Source: Micromonospora sp. M71_S20 (GTDB taxonomy: Bacteria; Actinomycetota; Actinomycetes; Mycobacteriales; Micromonosporaceae). Taken from it: a DNA stretch of 64,000 nt. The translations under genes and the position numbers were made by a program. The notes beneath the pieces were generated by a model. That model worked only from the letters and a program-made list of their open reading frames with translations, was not told the DNA's origin and did no database searches. This document shows, in pieces, positions 8,675 to 17,580 of this stretch. Each line of letters opens with the position of its first letter. Positions within the stretch are counted from its first letter, which is position 1. The DNA is taken from assembly GCF_003664255.1 (NCBI RefSeq), contig NZ_RCCV01000004.1:558001-622000 (forward strand), written 5' to 3'.

Positions 8675-9550
8675 ATGGGAGCACTGCAGGGACGGGTCGT
8701 CGTCGTCACCGGCGCCGGCCGCGGCCTCGGCCGTGAGCACGCGCTGCTCGCCGCCGCCGAAGGTGCCTCGGTCGTCGTCGCCGACACCGGCGCCGCCGCC
8801 GACGGCACCGGCAGCGACCCCTCGGTCATCGAGGCCGTCGCCGCCGAGATCACGACCGCCGGCGGGCGGGCCGTGGCCAGCACCGCGGACGTCGCCACCA
8901 CCGAGGGCGCCCGCGAGCTGCTCGCGCTCGCCCGCGACTCCTACGGGCGCGTCGACGGCCTCGTCAACAACGCCGGCATCCTGCGGGACCGGATGTTCGT
9001 GAACATGAGCGAGGACGACTGGGACGCGGTGATCCGCGGCCAGCTGCGCTCGACGTTCGCACCGAGCCGGGTGTTCGCCGACCACTGGCGCACCGAGTTC
9101 AAGGCCGGCAACCGGCCGGTCGCCTCCATCGTCAACGTCTCCTCGACCTCGGGGCTCATCGGCGCCGTCGGGCAGACGAACTACGGCGCGGGCAAGGCCG
9201 GGATCGCCGCCCTCACCGTCATCCTCGCCGAGGAGATCGGCCGCTACGGCGTACGCGTCAACGCGATCGTCCCGGTCGCGCGCACCCGGATGACCCAGGA
9301 CCTGCCCGGCATCGGCGAGCTGGTCGCCGCCCCGGCCGACCCCGCCGCGTTCGACGTCTACCACCCGGGCAACGTCTCCCCGCTCGTCGCCTGGCTGCTC
9401 ACCGCCGACGCGCCGGTGACCGGCGAGGTGTACTACGCCAAGGGTGGCGAGATCCGTCGCTTCGCGCCGTGGAGCTACGACTGGACCATCGACAAGGGTG
9501 CCCGCTGGAGCGTCGAGGAGATCGCGAAGGAGATGGCCGCCCGTGTCTGA
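8675..9550 (+). CDS. Short-chain dehydrogenase (Rv3548c-like)
   Basis: A 291-residue SDR beginning at the ATG two bases after the ipdC stop. It has the TGAGRGLGREHAL dinucleotide motif, LVNNAGIL, and the YGAGK active site. The long C-terminal segment (WSYDWTIDKGARWSVEEIAK) resembles the hydroxyacyl-CoA-dehydrogenase-like SDRs of peroxisomal multifunctional enzyme type. In Mycobacterium tuberculosis two SDR genes sit beside ipdABC, and this position fits one of them. It probably oxidises a hydroxyacyl-CoA intermediate. Confidence 0.8.
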   Translation: MGALQGRVVVVTGAGRGLGREHALLAAAEGASVVVADTGAAADGTGSDPSVIEAVAAEITTAGGRAVASTADVATTEGARELLALARDSYGRVDGLVNNAGILRDRMFVNMSEDDWDAVIRGQLRSTFAPSRVFADHWRTEFKAGNRPVASIVNVSSTSGLIGAVGQTNYGAGKAGIAALTVILAEEIGRYGVRVNAIVPVARTRMTQDLPGIGELVAAPADPAAFDVYHPGNVSPLVAWLLTADAPVTGEVYYAKGGEIRRFAPWSYDWTIDKGARWSVEEIAKEMAARV

Positions 9551-10340
9551 CACCGGTCACACCAACGCCGCCGACTGGGCCGGCCCCGCCCACGGGCTGC
9601 TCTCCGGGCGGGCGGTGCTCGTCACCGCCGCGGCCGGCACCGGCATCGGCTTCTCGACGGCGCGCCGCGCCGCGGAGGAAGGCGCGCGTGTCGCCGTCAG
9701 CGACCGGCACGAGCGCCGCCTCGCCGAGTCGGTCGACGAGATCGAGCGCCTCACCGGGACCCGGCCGCTCGGGGTGCCCTGCGACGTCACCGACCAGATC
9801 CAGCTCGACCGCCTCATGGACACCGTCGCCGCCGAGTTCGGCGGCATCGACGTGCTCGTCAACAACGCCGGCCTCGGCGGCACCGCGGCGGTGCAGGACA
9901 TGACCGACGACCAGTGGGACTCCGTCCTGTCGGTGACGCTGACCTCGACGTTCAAGGCGACCCGGTCGGTGCTGCGGCACATGATCCCGGCCGGCAGGGG
10001 GGTCATCGTCAACAACGCCTCCGTCATCGGCTGGCGCGCGCAGAAGGGGCAGGCGCACTACGCTGCGGCCAAGGCCGGCGTCATGGCGCTGACCCGGTGC
10101 GCGGCCCTCGACGTCGCCGAGCACGGCATCCGGGTCAACGCGGTGTCCCCGAGCATCGCGATGCACGCCCACCTGGCCAAGGTGACCAGTGACGAGGTGC
10201 TCGCCCAGCTCTCGGCCCAGGAGGCCTTCGGCCGGGCCGCGACGCCGTGGGAGATCGCCAACGTGATCGTCTTCCTCGCCAGCGACTACTCCTCATACAT
10301 GACCGGCGAGGTCGTGTCCGTCTCGAGCCAGCACCCGTGA
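9543..10340 (+). CDS. ipdF: Hydroxy-HIC-CoA oxidoreductase, SDR family
   Basis: A 265-residue SDR very similar to IpdF, which oxidises the 5-hydroxyl of the indanone CoA thioester. Motifs are VTAAAGTGIGFSTARRA (cofactor loop), SDRHERRLAES, LVNNAGLGGTA, NNASVIGWRAQ and the YAAAKAGVMALTRC active site, ending in SSYMTGEVVSVSSQHP. The chosen start is the GTG at 9543, which overlaps the previous stop and has AAGGAG upstream; longer in-frame extensions are not SDR-like. Confidence 0.85.
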   Translation: MSDTGHTNAADWAGPAHGLLSGRAVLVTAAAGTGIGFSTARRAAEEGARVAVSDRHERRLAESVDEIERLTGTRPLGVPCDVTDQIQLDRLMDTVAAEFGGIDVLVNNAGLGGTAAVQDMTDDQWDSVLSVTLTSTFKATRSVLRHMIPAGRGVIVNNASVIGWRAQKGQAHYAAAKAGVMALTRCAALDVAEHGIRVNAVSPSIAMHAHLAKVTSDEVLAQLSAQEAFGRAATPWEIANVIVFLASDYSSYMTGEVVSVSSQHP

Positions 10341-10400
10341 CCGTCCGGTGCGTGCCGGCGACCCGCGCTGGCGCGTACCGATGAACGAAAGGAGCTCGTC

Positions 10401-10874
10401 GTGGCCAACCCCGACGCGCAGGGCGTCACCGGCGCCCCCTTCCGGCTCGACGTCGAGCGCGGCAAGATCCGCGAGTTCGCGCTGGCCACCGGAGCGGCCG
10501 ACGCGGCCTACCTGCGGGAGGAGGACCCGGTCGTACAGCCGACGTTCCTCACGACGACCTTCTTCTGGCAGGGCGAGGACGCCAACCCGTGGCCCGCGGT
10601 CGAGCTGGACCAGCAGCGCGGCCTGCACGCCGAGCAGCAGTACACCTTCTTCGGTGAGCCGCCTCGCGCCGGGACCAGGCTCACCTGCCAGTCGCGCATC
10701 GGCGAGATCTACACCAAGGTGGGGCGCCGCGGCGGTGAGATGACCTTCGCCGTGATGTACACCGACTTCCGCGACGAGACCGGGCGTCTCGTCGCCCGGG
10801 CCAAGCTCACCGGTGTCGAGACGGCACACCCGCCGGACACCGGGGCCGCGACGCAGGACGGAGCTTCCGCATGA
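10401..10874 (+). CDS. FAS1-like/MaoC N-terminal hydratase subunit
   Basis: A 157-residue protein of the FAS1-like dehydratase N-terminal domain family, the non-catalytic hot-dog half that pairs with a separate MaoC half. Recognisable parts are an N-terminal FRLDVERGKIREFALATG segment, VVQPTFLTTTFFW, HAEQQYTFFGEPPRAG and GGEMTFAVMYTDFRDE. The GTG start has AAAGGAGC eight bases upstream. It overlaps the MaoC gene by four bases, so the two probably form one heteromeric enoyl-CoA hydratase for a bulky steroid CoA thioester. Confidence 0.75.
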   Translation: MANPDAQGVTGAPFRLDVERGKIREFALATGAADAAYLREEDPVVQPTFLTTTFFWQGEDANPWPAVELDQQRGLHAEQQYTFFGEPPRAGTRLTCQSRIGEIYTKVGRRGGEMTFAVMYTDFRDETGRLVARAKLTGVETAHPPDTGAATQDGASA

Positions 10875-11404
10875 GCGACACGACCGCCACCACCGGGCCC
10901 GGCACGACCGAGGTCAGCCTGCCCGTCCCGGCGACCCCGCCAGCGCGCACCCACGGCCCGGTGACCCGCACCGACTTCGTCCGCTACCAGGGCGCCTCGG
11001 GTGACATGAACCCGATCCACCACGACGAGGTCTTCGCCAGGGCCGCCGGGTTCCCGAGCCCCTTCTCGGTGGGCATGTGGCAGGCCAGCCTGCTCGGCAC
11101 CTACGCCACCGACTGGCTCGGCGGCCGGAACGTGCGTGACTTCCGCATCCGGTTCCTGGCCCAGGTGTGGCCGGGCGACACCCTCACGCTCGGGGGCGCA
11201 CCGCTGCGCACCTACGTGGTCGAGGGTACGGACGGTCCTGAGGGCCGCGTCGACGTCGAGCTGACCTGCCGGCGGCAGACCGGCGACACGGCCGTCACCG
11301 CGTGGGCGACGTTCGTGCTGCCCGAGGCCGCCCTCGACGCCGCCGTCGGGGGCCCGGCACCCGGGGCCGGCGAGCAGCCCGAGACCACCGAGGAGCAGGG
11401 ATGA
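10871..11404 (+). CDS. MaoC-like enoyl-CoA hydratase
   Basis: A 177-residue hot-dog fold protein with the hydratase-2 motif in YQGASGDMNPIHHDEVFA, containing the Asp and His catalytic pair, then AGFPSPFSVGMW. It is the catalytic partner of the preceding FAS1-like half, starting within its stop codon, and its own stop overlaps the echA20 start (ATGA). Actinobacterial cholesterol clusters use heteromeric MaoC hydratases such as ChsH1/ChsH2 for side-chain enoyl-CoAs. Whether this pair acts on a side-chain or a ring intermediate is not visible. Confidence 0.8.
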   Translation: MSDTTATTGPGTTEVSLPVPATPPARTHGPVTRTDFVRYQGASGDMNPIHHDEVFARAAGFPSPFSVGMWQASLLGTYATDWLGGRNVRDFRIRFLAQVWPGDTLTLGGAPLRTYVVEGTDGPEGRVDVELTCRRQTGDTAVTAWATFVLPEAALDAAVGGPAPGAGEQPETTEEQG

Positions 11405-12189
11405 GCCCCACGACCCACGCGTCGGTGACGACGACCGTGCACCCCGACGGGATCGCCGAGGTCGTCGTGGACAACCCGCCGGTCAACGCGCTGCCCGTGG
11501 CCGGCTGGTTCGCACTCGCCTCCGCCCTCGACGCCGCCGGCGCCGACGAGTCGGTGCGGGTCGTCGTGCTGCGCGCCGAGGGCCGCGGCTTCAACGCCGG
11601 CGTCGACATCAAGGAGATGCAGCACACCGACGGCTTCACCGCGCTGCTCGGCGCCAACCGCGGCTGCTACGCCGCGTTCAAGGCCGTCTACGAGTGCCCC
11701 GTCCCGGTCGTCACCGCCGTCAACGGCTTCTGCCTCGGGGGCGGCATCGGCCTGGTGGGCAACTCCGACATCATCGTCGCCTCCGACGACGCCACCTTCG
11801 GCCTGCCCGAGGTCGACCGCGGCGCTCTCGGCGCCGCGACCCACCTGTCCCGGATGGTGCCCCAGCACCGGATGCGCGCCATGGTCTACACCTCGGCCAC
11901 GGCCACCGCCCAGGAGCTGCACGCGTACGGATCGGTCCACAGCGTCGTACCCCGCGAGCGGCTGCGCGAGGCGGCGTTCGCCGTCGCGACCCAGATCGCC
12001 GGGAAGGACCCCACCGTCATCCGGTCCGCGAAGGCCTCGCTCAACGGCATCGACCTGTGGGACGTCAACCGCAGCTACCGCTTCGAGCAGGGCTTCACCT
12101 TCGAGCTCAACCTCACCGGGGTCGCCGACCGGATCCGCGACGAGTTCGCCGGCACCGACAAGGCGGCGCGCCCGGGCAGCGAGGGCTGA
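11401..12189 (+). CDS. echA20: Crotonase-family steroid ring hydrolase
   Basis: A 262-residue crotonase closely matching EchA20, which cleaves the steroid ring to give COCHEA-CoA, the substrate of IpdAB. Highly characteristic segments are RAEGRGFNAGVDIKEMQHTD, GANRGCYAAFKAVYECPVPV, NGFCLGGGIGLVGNSDIIVA and LNGIDLWDVNRSYRFEQGFT. The ATG at 11401 lies in the four-base overlap with the maoC stop. Placing echA20 and ipdAB in one operon is what the biochemical sequence predicts. Confidence 0.9.
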   Translation: MSPTTHASVTTTVHPDGIAEVVVDNPPVNALPVAGWFALASALDAAGADESVRVVVLRAEGRGFNAGVDIKEMQHTDGFTALLGANRGCYAAFKAVYECPVPVVTAVNGFCLGGGIGLVGNSDIIVASDDATFGLPEVDRGALGAATHLSRMVPQHRMRAMVYTSATATAQELHAYGSVHSVVPRERLREAAFAVATQIAGKDPTVIRSAKASLNGIDLWDVNRSYRFEQGFTFELNLTGVADRIRDEFAGTDKAARPGSEG

Positions 12190-12192
12190 GCC

Positions 12193-13176
12193 GTGCGTGC
12201 GATGGTGGTCCGTGAGCTCGGGGGTCCCGAGGTGCTCACGCTCACGGACGGGCCGCAGCCGCGGCCCGGCCCTGGGCAGGTGCTCGTCGACGTCGTCGGC
12301 GCCGGGGTGAACTTTCCCGACGGCCTCATCGTCGCCGGCACCTACCAGACCAGGCCGGAGCTGCCGTTCGTGCCCGGCTGCGAGGTCGCCGGCACGGTCG
12401 CGGCGCTCGGCGACGGGGTGACCGGCCCGCCCGTCGGCACCCGCGTCATCGGCTTCTGCGGCGTCGGCGGCTACGCCACGCAGGTGCTCGTCGACGCCCC
12501 CATGGTCCACCCGTTGCCCGCGGGCATCGACCTCGTCGAGGCCAGCACGATTCCCGTCGTCTACGGCACGTCCTACCACGGGCTCGTCGACCGGGCCGGC
12601 CTCGCCGCCGGCGAGACGCTGCTCGTGCTCGGCGCCTCCGGCGGCGTCGGCCTCACCGCCGTGCAGATCGGCAAGGCCCTCGGCGCGACCGTGATCGCGG
12701 CCGCCTCGAGCGAGGACAAGCGTGAGCTGTGCCTGGCGCACGGGGCCGACCACGCCATCGGTTACGACGACCTGACGGCGACGGTGCGCGAGCTGACCGG
12801 CGGCGCCGGTGCCGACGTCGTCCACGACCCCGTCGGCGGCGACGCCGCCACCGCGGCGCTGCGTACCCTCTCGTGGGCCGGGAGGTTCCTCACCGTCGGC
12901 TACGCGGCGGGCGAGATCCCGCAGGTCAAGCTCAACCGGCTGCTGCTCACCGAGGGCGCGGTGCTGGGGGTCCTCTGGGGCGCCTGGGCCAGGCGCAACC
13001 CGGCGGCGAACGCCGCGAACATGACGACGCTGCTCGAGTGGATCGCCGCTGGCCGGCTGAGGCCACACGTCAGCGAGGTCCTCCCGCTGGAGGAGGCCGC
13101 CCGCGCGCTCGGCACGGTGATGAACCGTGGCGCCCGCGGCAAGATCGCCCTCCGCACGACATCAGGCAAGGAGTGA
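12193..13176 (+). CDS. Zinc-free alcohol dehydrogenase/quinone oxidoreductase family
   Basis: A 327-residue medium-chain dehydrogenase of the NADPH:quinone oxidoreductase type. It begins with a GTG three bases after the echA20 stop. The substrate-binding half has GAGVNFPDGLIVAGTYQ and FVPGCEVAGTV; the Rossmann part has LLVLGASGGVGLTAVQIGKA. No structural zinc cysteines are seen. Similar NADPH-dependent enoyl/quinone reductases accompany acyl-CoA dehydrogenase genes in many actinobacterial catabolic clusters. A role reducing an enone-CoA is plausible but unproven. Confidence 0.8.
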   Translation: MRAMVVRELGGPEVLTLTDGPQPRPGPGQVLVDVVGAGVNFPDGLIVAGTYQTRPELPFVPGCEVAGTVAALGDGVTGPPVGTRVIGFCGVGGYATQVLVDAPMVHPLPAGIDLVEASTIPVVYGTSYHGLVDRAGLAAGETLLVLGASGGVGLTAVQIGKALGATVIAAASSEDKRELCLAHGADHAIGYDDLTATVRELTGGAGADVVHDPVGGDAATAALRTLSWAGRFLTVGYAAGEIPQVKLNRLLLTEGAVLGVLWGAWARRNPAANAANMTTLLEWIAAGRLRPHVSEVLPLEEAARALGTVMNRGARGKIALRTTSGKE

Positions 13177-13178
13177 CG

Positions 13179-14456
13179 GTGTCCGACGCCACCGAGCTGA
13201 CCCGGATGGATCTCGGCCCCGGCCCGCGTTCGAGCGGGCTGCTCGCGACGTTGCGCACGTTCATGGCCGAGCACGTCTATCCCGCCGAGAAGGTGTACGC
13301 CGCCGAGCTCGGCGCCGCGGCCCGCGAGAACGGGGGAGTGTCCCACGTCCTGCCGCCGGTCGTCGAGGAGCTGAAGGACACGGCGCGCAAGCTGGGCCTG
13401 TGGAACCTCTTCCTGCCTGACCTGTCGGGCCTCACCAATGTCGAGTACGCCTACCTGGCTGAGGAGACCGGACGCTCGCCCTACCTCGCTCCCGAGGCGC
13501 TCAACTGTGCCGCGCCGGACACGGGCAACATGGAGCTGCTGCACATGTTCGGCACGGCCGAGCAGAAGCAGCGGTGGCTCACACCGTTGCTCGAGGGCAC
13601 GACGCGCTCCGGCTTCGCGATGACCGAGCCGGACGTGGCCTCCTCCGACGCACGCAACATCTCCACCTCGATCGTGCGCGACGGCGACGGGTACGTCATC
13701 AACGGACGCAAGTGGTGGACGACCGGCGCGGCGGACCCGCGCTGCGACGTCCTCGTGCTGATGGGCAAGACGGACCCGCAGGCGGCCGTCCACCGGCAGC
13801 AGTCCATGGTTCTCGTGCCGGTCGACACCCCCGGGGTGACGATCGTGCGCTCGCTGCCGATCTTCGGCTACCACGACCAGCACGGCCACTGCGAGATCCG
13901 GTTCGACGACGTACGGGTGCCGGCGACGAACCTGCTCGGCGCCGAGGGCGACGGTTTCGCGATCGCCCAGGCCCGCCTCGGCCCGGGTCGCGTCCACCAC
14001 GCGATGCGCTGCCTCGGCATGGCCGAGCGGGGCCTCGAGCTCATGGTGCGCCGGACGACGGCCCGCGAGGCGTTCGGCGGCCCGATCTCCGAGCAGGGCG
14101 TGGTGCGCAACTGGATCGCCGAGTCCCGCATGGAGATCGAGCAGGCCCGCCTGCTCGTGCTCAAGGCGGCGTGGCTCATCGACCGGGTCGGGGCCCGGGG
14201 CGCCGCGACCGAGGTCGCCGCGATTAAGGTCGTCGCGCCGCGGGTCGCCCGCAACGTGCTGGACCGTTCGATCCAGGCACACGGCGGCGGTGGGGTCACC
14301 GACGACTTCCCGATCGCCCGGATGTGGGCCAGCGCCCGGATCCTCGGCATCGCCGACGGCCCGGACGAGGTGCACCTGCGCACGGTGGCGCGCACGCAAC
14401 TACGCCGCTACCGGGACACGGCGCCGACGGGCGCCGTCGAGACGGAACGGGGCTGA
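13179..14456 (+). CDS. Acyl-CoA dehydrogenase, ACAD10/11 type
   Basis: A 425-residue acyl-CoA dehydrogenase starting at the GTG after AAGGAGTGACG. It shows the ACAD10/ACAD11 subfamily hallmarks: NCAAPDTGNMELLHMFGT, FAMTEPDVASSDARNI, VINGRKWWTTGAADPRC, MGKTDPQAAVHRQQSMVLVP and ARLGPGRVHHAMRCLG. In animals this domain is fused to an APH kinase and the pair eliminates a phosphorylated hydroxyl from acyl-CoA. Here the kinase-like gene is separate (1176-2252) but shares the KstR2 control signal. Electrons would normally go to the EtfAB encoded downstream. Confidence 0.85.
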   Translation: MSDATELTRMDLGPGPRSSGLLATLRTFMAEHVYPAEKVYAAELGAAARENGGVSHVLPPVVEELKDTARKLGLWNLFLPDLSGLTNVEYAYLAEETGRSPYLAPEALNCAAPDTGNMELLHMFGTAEQKQRWLTPLLEGTTRSGFAMTEPDVASSDARNISTSIVRDGDGYVINGRKWWTTGAADPRCDVLVLMGKTDPQAAVHRQQSMVLVPVDTPGVTIVRSLPIFGYHDQHGHCEIRFDDVRVPATNLLGAEGDGFAIAQARLGPGRVHHAMRCLGMAERGLELMVRRTTAREAFGGPISEQGVVRNWIAESRMEIEQARLLVLKAAWLIDRVGARGAATEVAAIKVVAPRVARNVLDRSIQAHGGGGVTDDFPIARMWASARILGIADGPDEVHLRTVARTQLRRYRDTAPTGAVETERG

Positions 14457-14457
14457 G

Positions 14458-15597
14458 ATGGACCTGACCTGGTCGGCGCAGGACGAGCAGTTCCGTGCGG
14501 AGGCCCGCGAGTGGCTCGCCGCGAATGTGCCGCGGCAGCCGCTGCCCTCCGGGGACACCGCGGAGGGCTTCGCCGCACACCTGGAGTGGGAACGGACGCT
14601 GCACGCGGACCAGTGGTCGGTCGTGTCGTGGCCCAGGGAGTACGGCGGCCGGGAGGCCTCGATATGGCAGTGGCTCATCTTCGAGGAGGAGTACCACCGG
14701 GCCGGTGCGCCGCAGCGGGTGACGCAGAACGGCATCTTCCTGCTGGCCCCGACGATCTTCGAGTTCGGCACGAAGGAGCAGCAGGACGAGCTGTTGCCGC
14801 GGATGGCGGCGGCGCAGGACCTGTGGGCCCAGGGCTGGTCGGAGCCGGGCGCGGGCAGCGACCTGGCGGGGATCCGGTCCCAGGCGGTGCGGGACGAGCA
14901 GGCCGGCGGGTGGCGCCTGAGCGGGCAGAAGACGTGGTCGACCCGGGGCGCGTTCTGCACCCACCTGTTCGGGTTGTTCCGCACCGACCCGCAGACCGAG
15001 CGGCATCGGGGACTGACGTACTTCCTCGTGCCGCTGGACACCCCGGGCGTGACGGTGCGCGGGTTCGACCGGCTCGACGGTGACGAGGGCTTCGCCGACG
15101 TGTTCTTCGAGGACGCGTTCGTGCCGGACTCGGCGCTTCTCGGCGGCGTCCACCAGGGCTGGTCGGTCGCGATGTCGACGACCGGGTCGGAGCGGGGACT
15201 GACGCTGCGCTCACCGGGTCGCTTCCTCAAGGCGGCCGACGCGCTCGTGGCGCTCGCGGGCGAGCGGGCCGAGGCGGCGACCGATCTGCTCCGCGACCGG
15301 GTGGCGCGCTCGTGGATGCGGGCGCACGCCTACCAGCAGTTCACGCTCGCGCAGGTCACCAACATCGTCGAGGGTCGCCCGGCCGGCGCGCGGTCGAGCC
15401 TCAACAAGGTCTTCTGGTCCGAGCTGGACATCGCGTTGCACGAGACGGCGCTGGAACTGCTCGGTCCGGACGCGCTCGTCGACGGCCCCTGGACCCGCGG
15501 CTACCAGTTCTCGCTGTCGGGCCCGATCTATGCGGGCACCAACGAGATCCAGCGCAACATCATCGCCGAGCGCCTGCTCGGTCTGCCGAGGAGGTGA
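14458..15597 (+). CDS. fadE30: Steroid C/D-ring acyl-CoA dehydrogenase, FadE30 type
   Basis: A 379-residue acyl-CoA dehydrogenase matching FadE30, which desaturates the propanoyl side chain of the hydroxy-indanone CoA thioester. Long characteristic blocks include HLEWERTLHADQWSVVSWPR, EEEYHRAGAPQRVTQNGIFL, CTHLFGLFRTDPQTERHRGL and FDRLDGDEGFADVFFED. The C-terminal PIYAGTNEIQRNI has Ala in place of the Glu of the MCAD-type YEGT motif. The ATG sits one base after the preceding stop. Confidence 0.85.
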   Translation: MDLTWSAQDEQFRAEAREWLAANVPRQPLPSGDTAEGFAAHLEWERTLHADQWSVVSWPREYGGREASIWQWLIFEEEYHRAGAPQRVTQNGIFLLAPTIFEFGTKEQQDELLPRMAAAQDLWAQGWSEPGAGSDLAGIRSQAVRDEQAGGWRLSGQKTWSTRGAFCTHLFGLFRTDPQTERHRGLTYFLVPLDTPGVTVRGFDRLDGDEGFADVFFEDAFVPDSALLGGVHQGWSVAMSTTGSERGLTLRSPGRFLKAADALVALAGERAEAATDLLRDRVARSWMRAHAYQQFTLAQVTNIVEGRPAGARSSLNKVFWSELDIALHETALELLGPDALVDGPWTRGYQFSLSGPIYAGTNEIQRNIIAERLLGLPRR

Positions 15598-15603
15598 CCA
15601 GGC

Positions 15604-16620
15604 GTGCGTTTCGCTCCGAGTGACGAGCAGCGTGAGCTCGAGGCGGTCGTCCGTCAGGTGCTCACCGAACGGTGCCCGCCGGAGACGGTGCGCGCCGGAG
15701 CCGGGTCGGCGCGGGTGGCCTCGCTGGCCGAGAGCCTGGCCGGCCTCGGCGTGGCGGGGCTGCTCGTGGCCGAGGACGACGGCGGGCTGGGCCTGGACGA
15801 GAACCATCTCGTGTCGGTCTTCGCGCAGATCGGGTACGCCGCCGCGCCGCTGCCGCTCGCGGCGACCCTCGCGGTCGCTCCGGCGGTGCTTGTCGCGGGC
15901 GCCCCGGACCTGCTGGCGAGCCTTGTCGAGGGGTCTCTCACGGTAGGTGCCGACCCTGCGGCGACCGGGCGGGTCGCGTTCGGTTCGGGTGTCGACCTGG
16001 TGCTGAGCGGCGGCTTCGGCGGGACCGGGCGCGTCGAGGTTCTCGACGTGTCGGAGGCGACGGCCTCGGCGTCGCCGTCGGTGGACTTCGCGCTGGACCT
16101 GACCGGGTACGCGGGCGCGCGGCTCGTGGCGACCGTGGACGACCCGCGGGTGGTACGGCTGGCCTGGGAGCGGGGAGTGCTGGCGGCCTCGGCCGAGCTC
16201 ATCGGGCTGTCCCGACGGATGCTCGACCTCACGGTGGAGCACGTGCGCACCAGAGAGCAGTTCGGGGTGCCGATCGGCAGCTTCCAGGCGGTCAAGCACC
16301 ACCTCGCCACGGCGCTGCTGCAACTGGAGTTCGCCGCGCCGGTGGTGGCGACGGCCGGGTTCGAGCTGGCCGCGGGCGTCCCGGGCCGGCTGCGCTCACT
16401 GGCGACGGCCAAGGCGTTGGCGTCCGAGGCGGCGCACGTCGTGGGCCGGGCCGCTCTGCAGTGCCACGGCGCGATCGGGTACACGACCGAGTACGACCTG
16501 CAACTGTTCCTCAAGCGGTCGTGGGCGCTGGAGTCGTCGTGGGGCAGCTCCGCCTGGCACCGGGCGGCCCTGCTGGAGGACCTCGGTGTCGGCCTGACCG
16601 GCGCGCGACCCGCGTCCTGA
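15604..16620 (+). CDS. Acyl-CoA dehydrogenase, FadE33-like small subunit
   Basis: A 338-residue acyl-CoA dehydrogenase-like protein, shorter than usual, typical of one half of the alpha2beta2 FadE enzymes of steroid catabolism. It has a GTG start behind AGGAGGTGACC, the flavin-region segment TREQFGVPIGSFQAVKHHLA, and QCHGAIGYTTEYDLQLFLKR. The middle beta-domain is compressed. In the mycobacterial KstR2 regulon fadE31, fadE32 and fadE33 form such complexes. Here the partner would have to be fadE30 or a gene outside the window, so the exact equivalence to fadE33 is uncertain. Confidence 0.75.
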   Translation: MRFAPSDEQRELEAVVRQVLTERCPPETVRAGAGSARVASLAESLAGLGVAGLLVAEDDGGLGLDENHLVSVFAQIGYAAAPLPLAATLAVAPAVLVAGAPDLLASLVEGSLTVGADPAATGRVAFGSGVDLVLSGGFGGTGRVEVLDVSEATASASPSVDFALDLTGYAGARLVATVDDPRVVRLAWERGVLAASAELIGLSRRMLDLTVEHVRTREQFGVPIGSFQAVKHHLATALLQLEFAAPVVATAGFELAAGVPGRLRSLATAKALASEAAHVVGRAALQCHGAIGYTTEYDLQLFLKRSWALESSWGSSAWHRAALLEDLGVGLTGARPAS

Positions 16621-16710
16621 CCGCTGGCCCCGCAGGCACTCGACGGTGCCCCGCCGGCCGGCCCATGACCCTCACGACGTGCACCCGACCCGGGCGAGAA
16701 GGAGATGCAG

Positions 16711-17577
16711 ATGAGCGAGACCAGCGGCGCGGCGGTGGAGGTCGTCCGGTACGAGACGCGGGGGCCGGTGGCCGTCGTGACGATGAACCGGCCGGAGTAC
16801 CGCAACGCGCAGAACTCGGCGATGACCTACGCCCTCGACGACGCGTTCTACCGGGCAGCCGCCGACGACGAGGTGAAGGTCATCGTCCTGGCAGGTGCGG
16901 GCAAGCACTTCTCGGCCGGCCACGACATCGGCACGCCGGGTCGCGACGTCGACTCGTCGTTCGACCGGCGCGCCGGCCTGTGGTGGGACCACGTCGGAAA
17001 GGCCGGGGTGGACAGCCGGTTCGCCCGCGAGTCCGAGGTGTACCTCGGGATGTGCCGCCGCTGGCGTGAGCTGCCCAAGCCGATGATCGCCATGGTGCAG
17101 GGAGCGTGTGTCGCCGGTGGCCTCATGCTCGCCTGGGCGTGCGACCTGATCGTTGCCTCGGACGACGCGTTCTTCGCCGACCCGGTCGTGCGCATGGGAA
17201 TCCCCGGGGTCGAGTACTTCGCCCACCCGTGGGTGCTGGGTCCGCGGTTCGCCAAGGAGTTCCTCTTCACCGGTGACCGGATGGCGGCGGCCCGCGCGGC
17301 CGAGCTCGGCATGGTCAACCGCGTTGTCGCCAGGGACGATCTCGAGGCGGAGGTCATGGGGCTCGCCGCCCGGATCGCACAGATGCCGCGGCTGGGTCTC
17401 GCGCTGACCAAGAGGGCGGTCAACCAGGCCGAGGACCTCATGGGCCTGCGGGACGGGATGGATTCGGTGTTCGGGCTGCACCACGCGGCCCACGCGCACA
17501 ACGCCGAGGTGGGCAATGATCCCCTCGGCGGCCAGGACGCCCGGAGCATGCGTGACGCCGCGAGAAGGGAAGGGTGA
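16711..17577 (+). CDS. Enoyl-CoA hydratase/isomerase family protein
   Basis: A crotonase of 288 residues. AAGGAG ends directly before the upstream ATG at 16705 and is correctly spaced for the ATG at 16711, so the latter is preferred. Motifs are MNRPEYRNAQNSAMTYALD, the oxyanion-hole HFSAGHDIG and QGACVAGGLMLAWACDL. ADPVVRMGIPGVEYFAHPW marks a subgroup seen in actinobacterial steroid and terpenoid clusters. It is followed 3 bp later by etfB. The substrate is not evident. Confidence 0.75.
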   Translation: MSETSGAAVEVVRYETRGPVAVVTMNRPEYRNAQNSAMTYALDDAFYRAAADDEVKVIVLAGAGKHFSAGHDIGTPGRDVDSSFDRRAGLWWDHVGKAGVDSRFARESEVYLGMCRRWRELPKPMIAMVQGACVAGGLMLAWACDLIVASDDAFFADPVVRMGIPGVEYFAHPWVLGPRFAKEFLFTGDRMAAARAAELGMVNRVVARDDLEAEVMGLAARIAQMPRLGLALTKRAVNQAEDLMGLRDGMDSVFGLHHAAHAHNAEVGNDPLGGQDARSMRDAARREG

Positions 17578-17580
17578 GCG

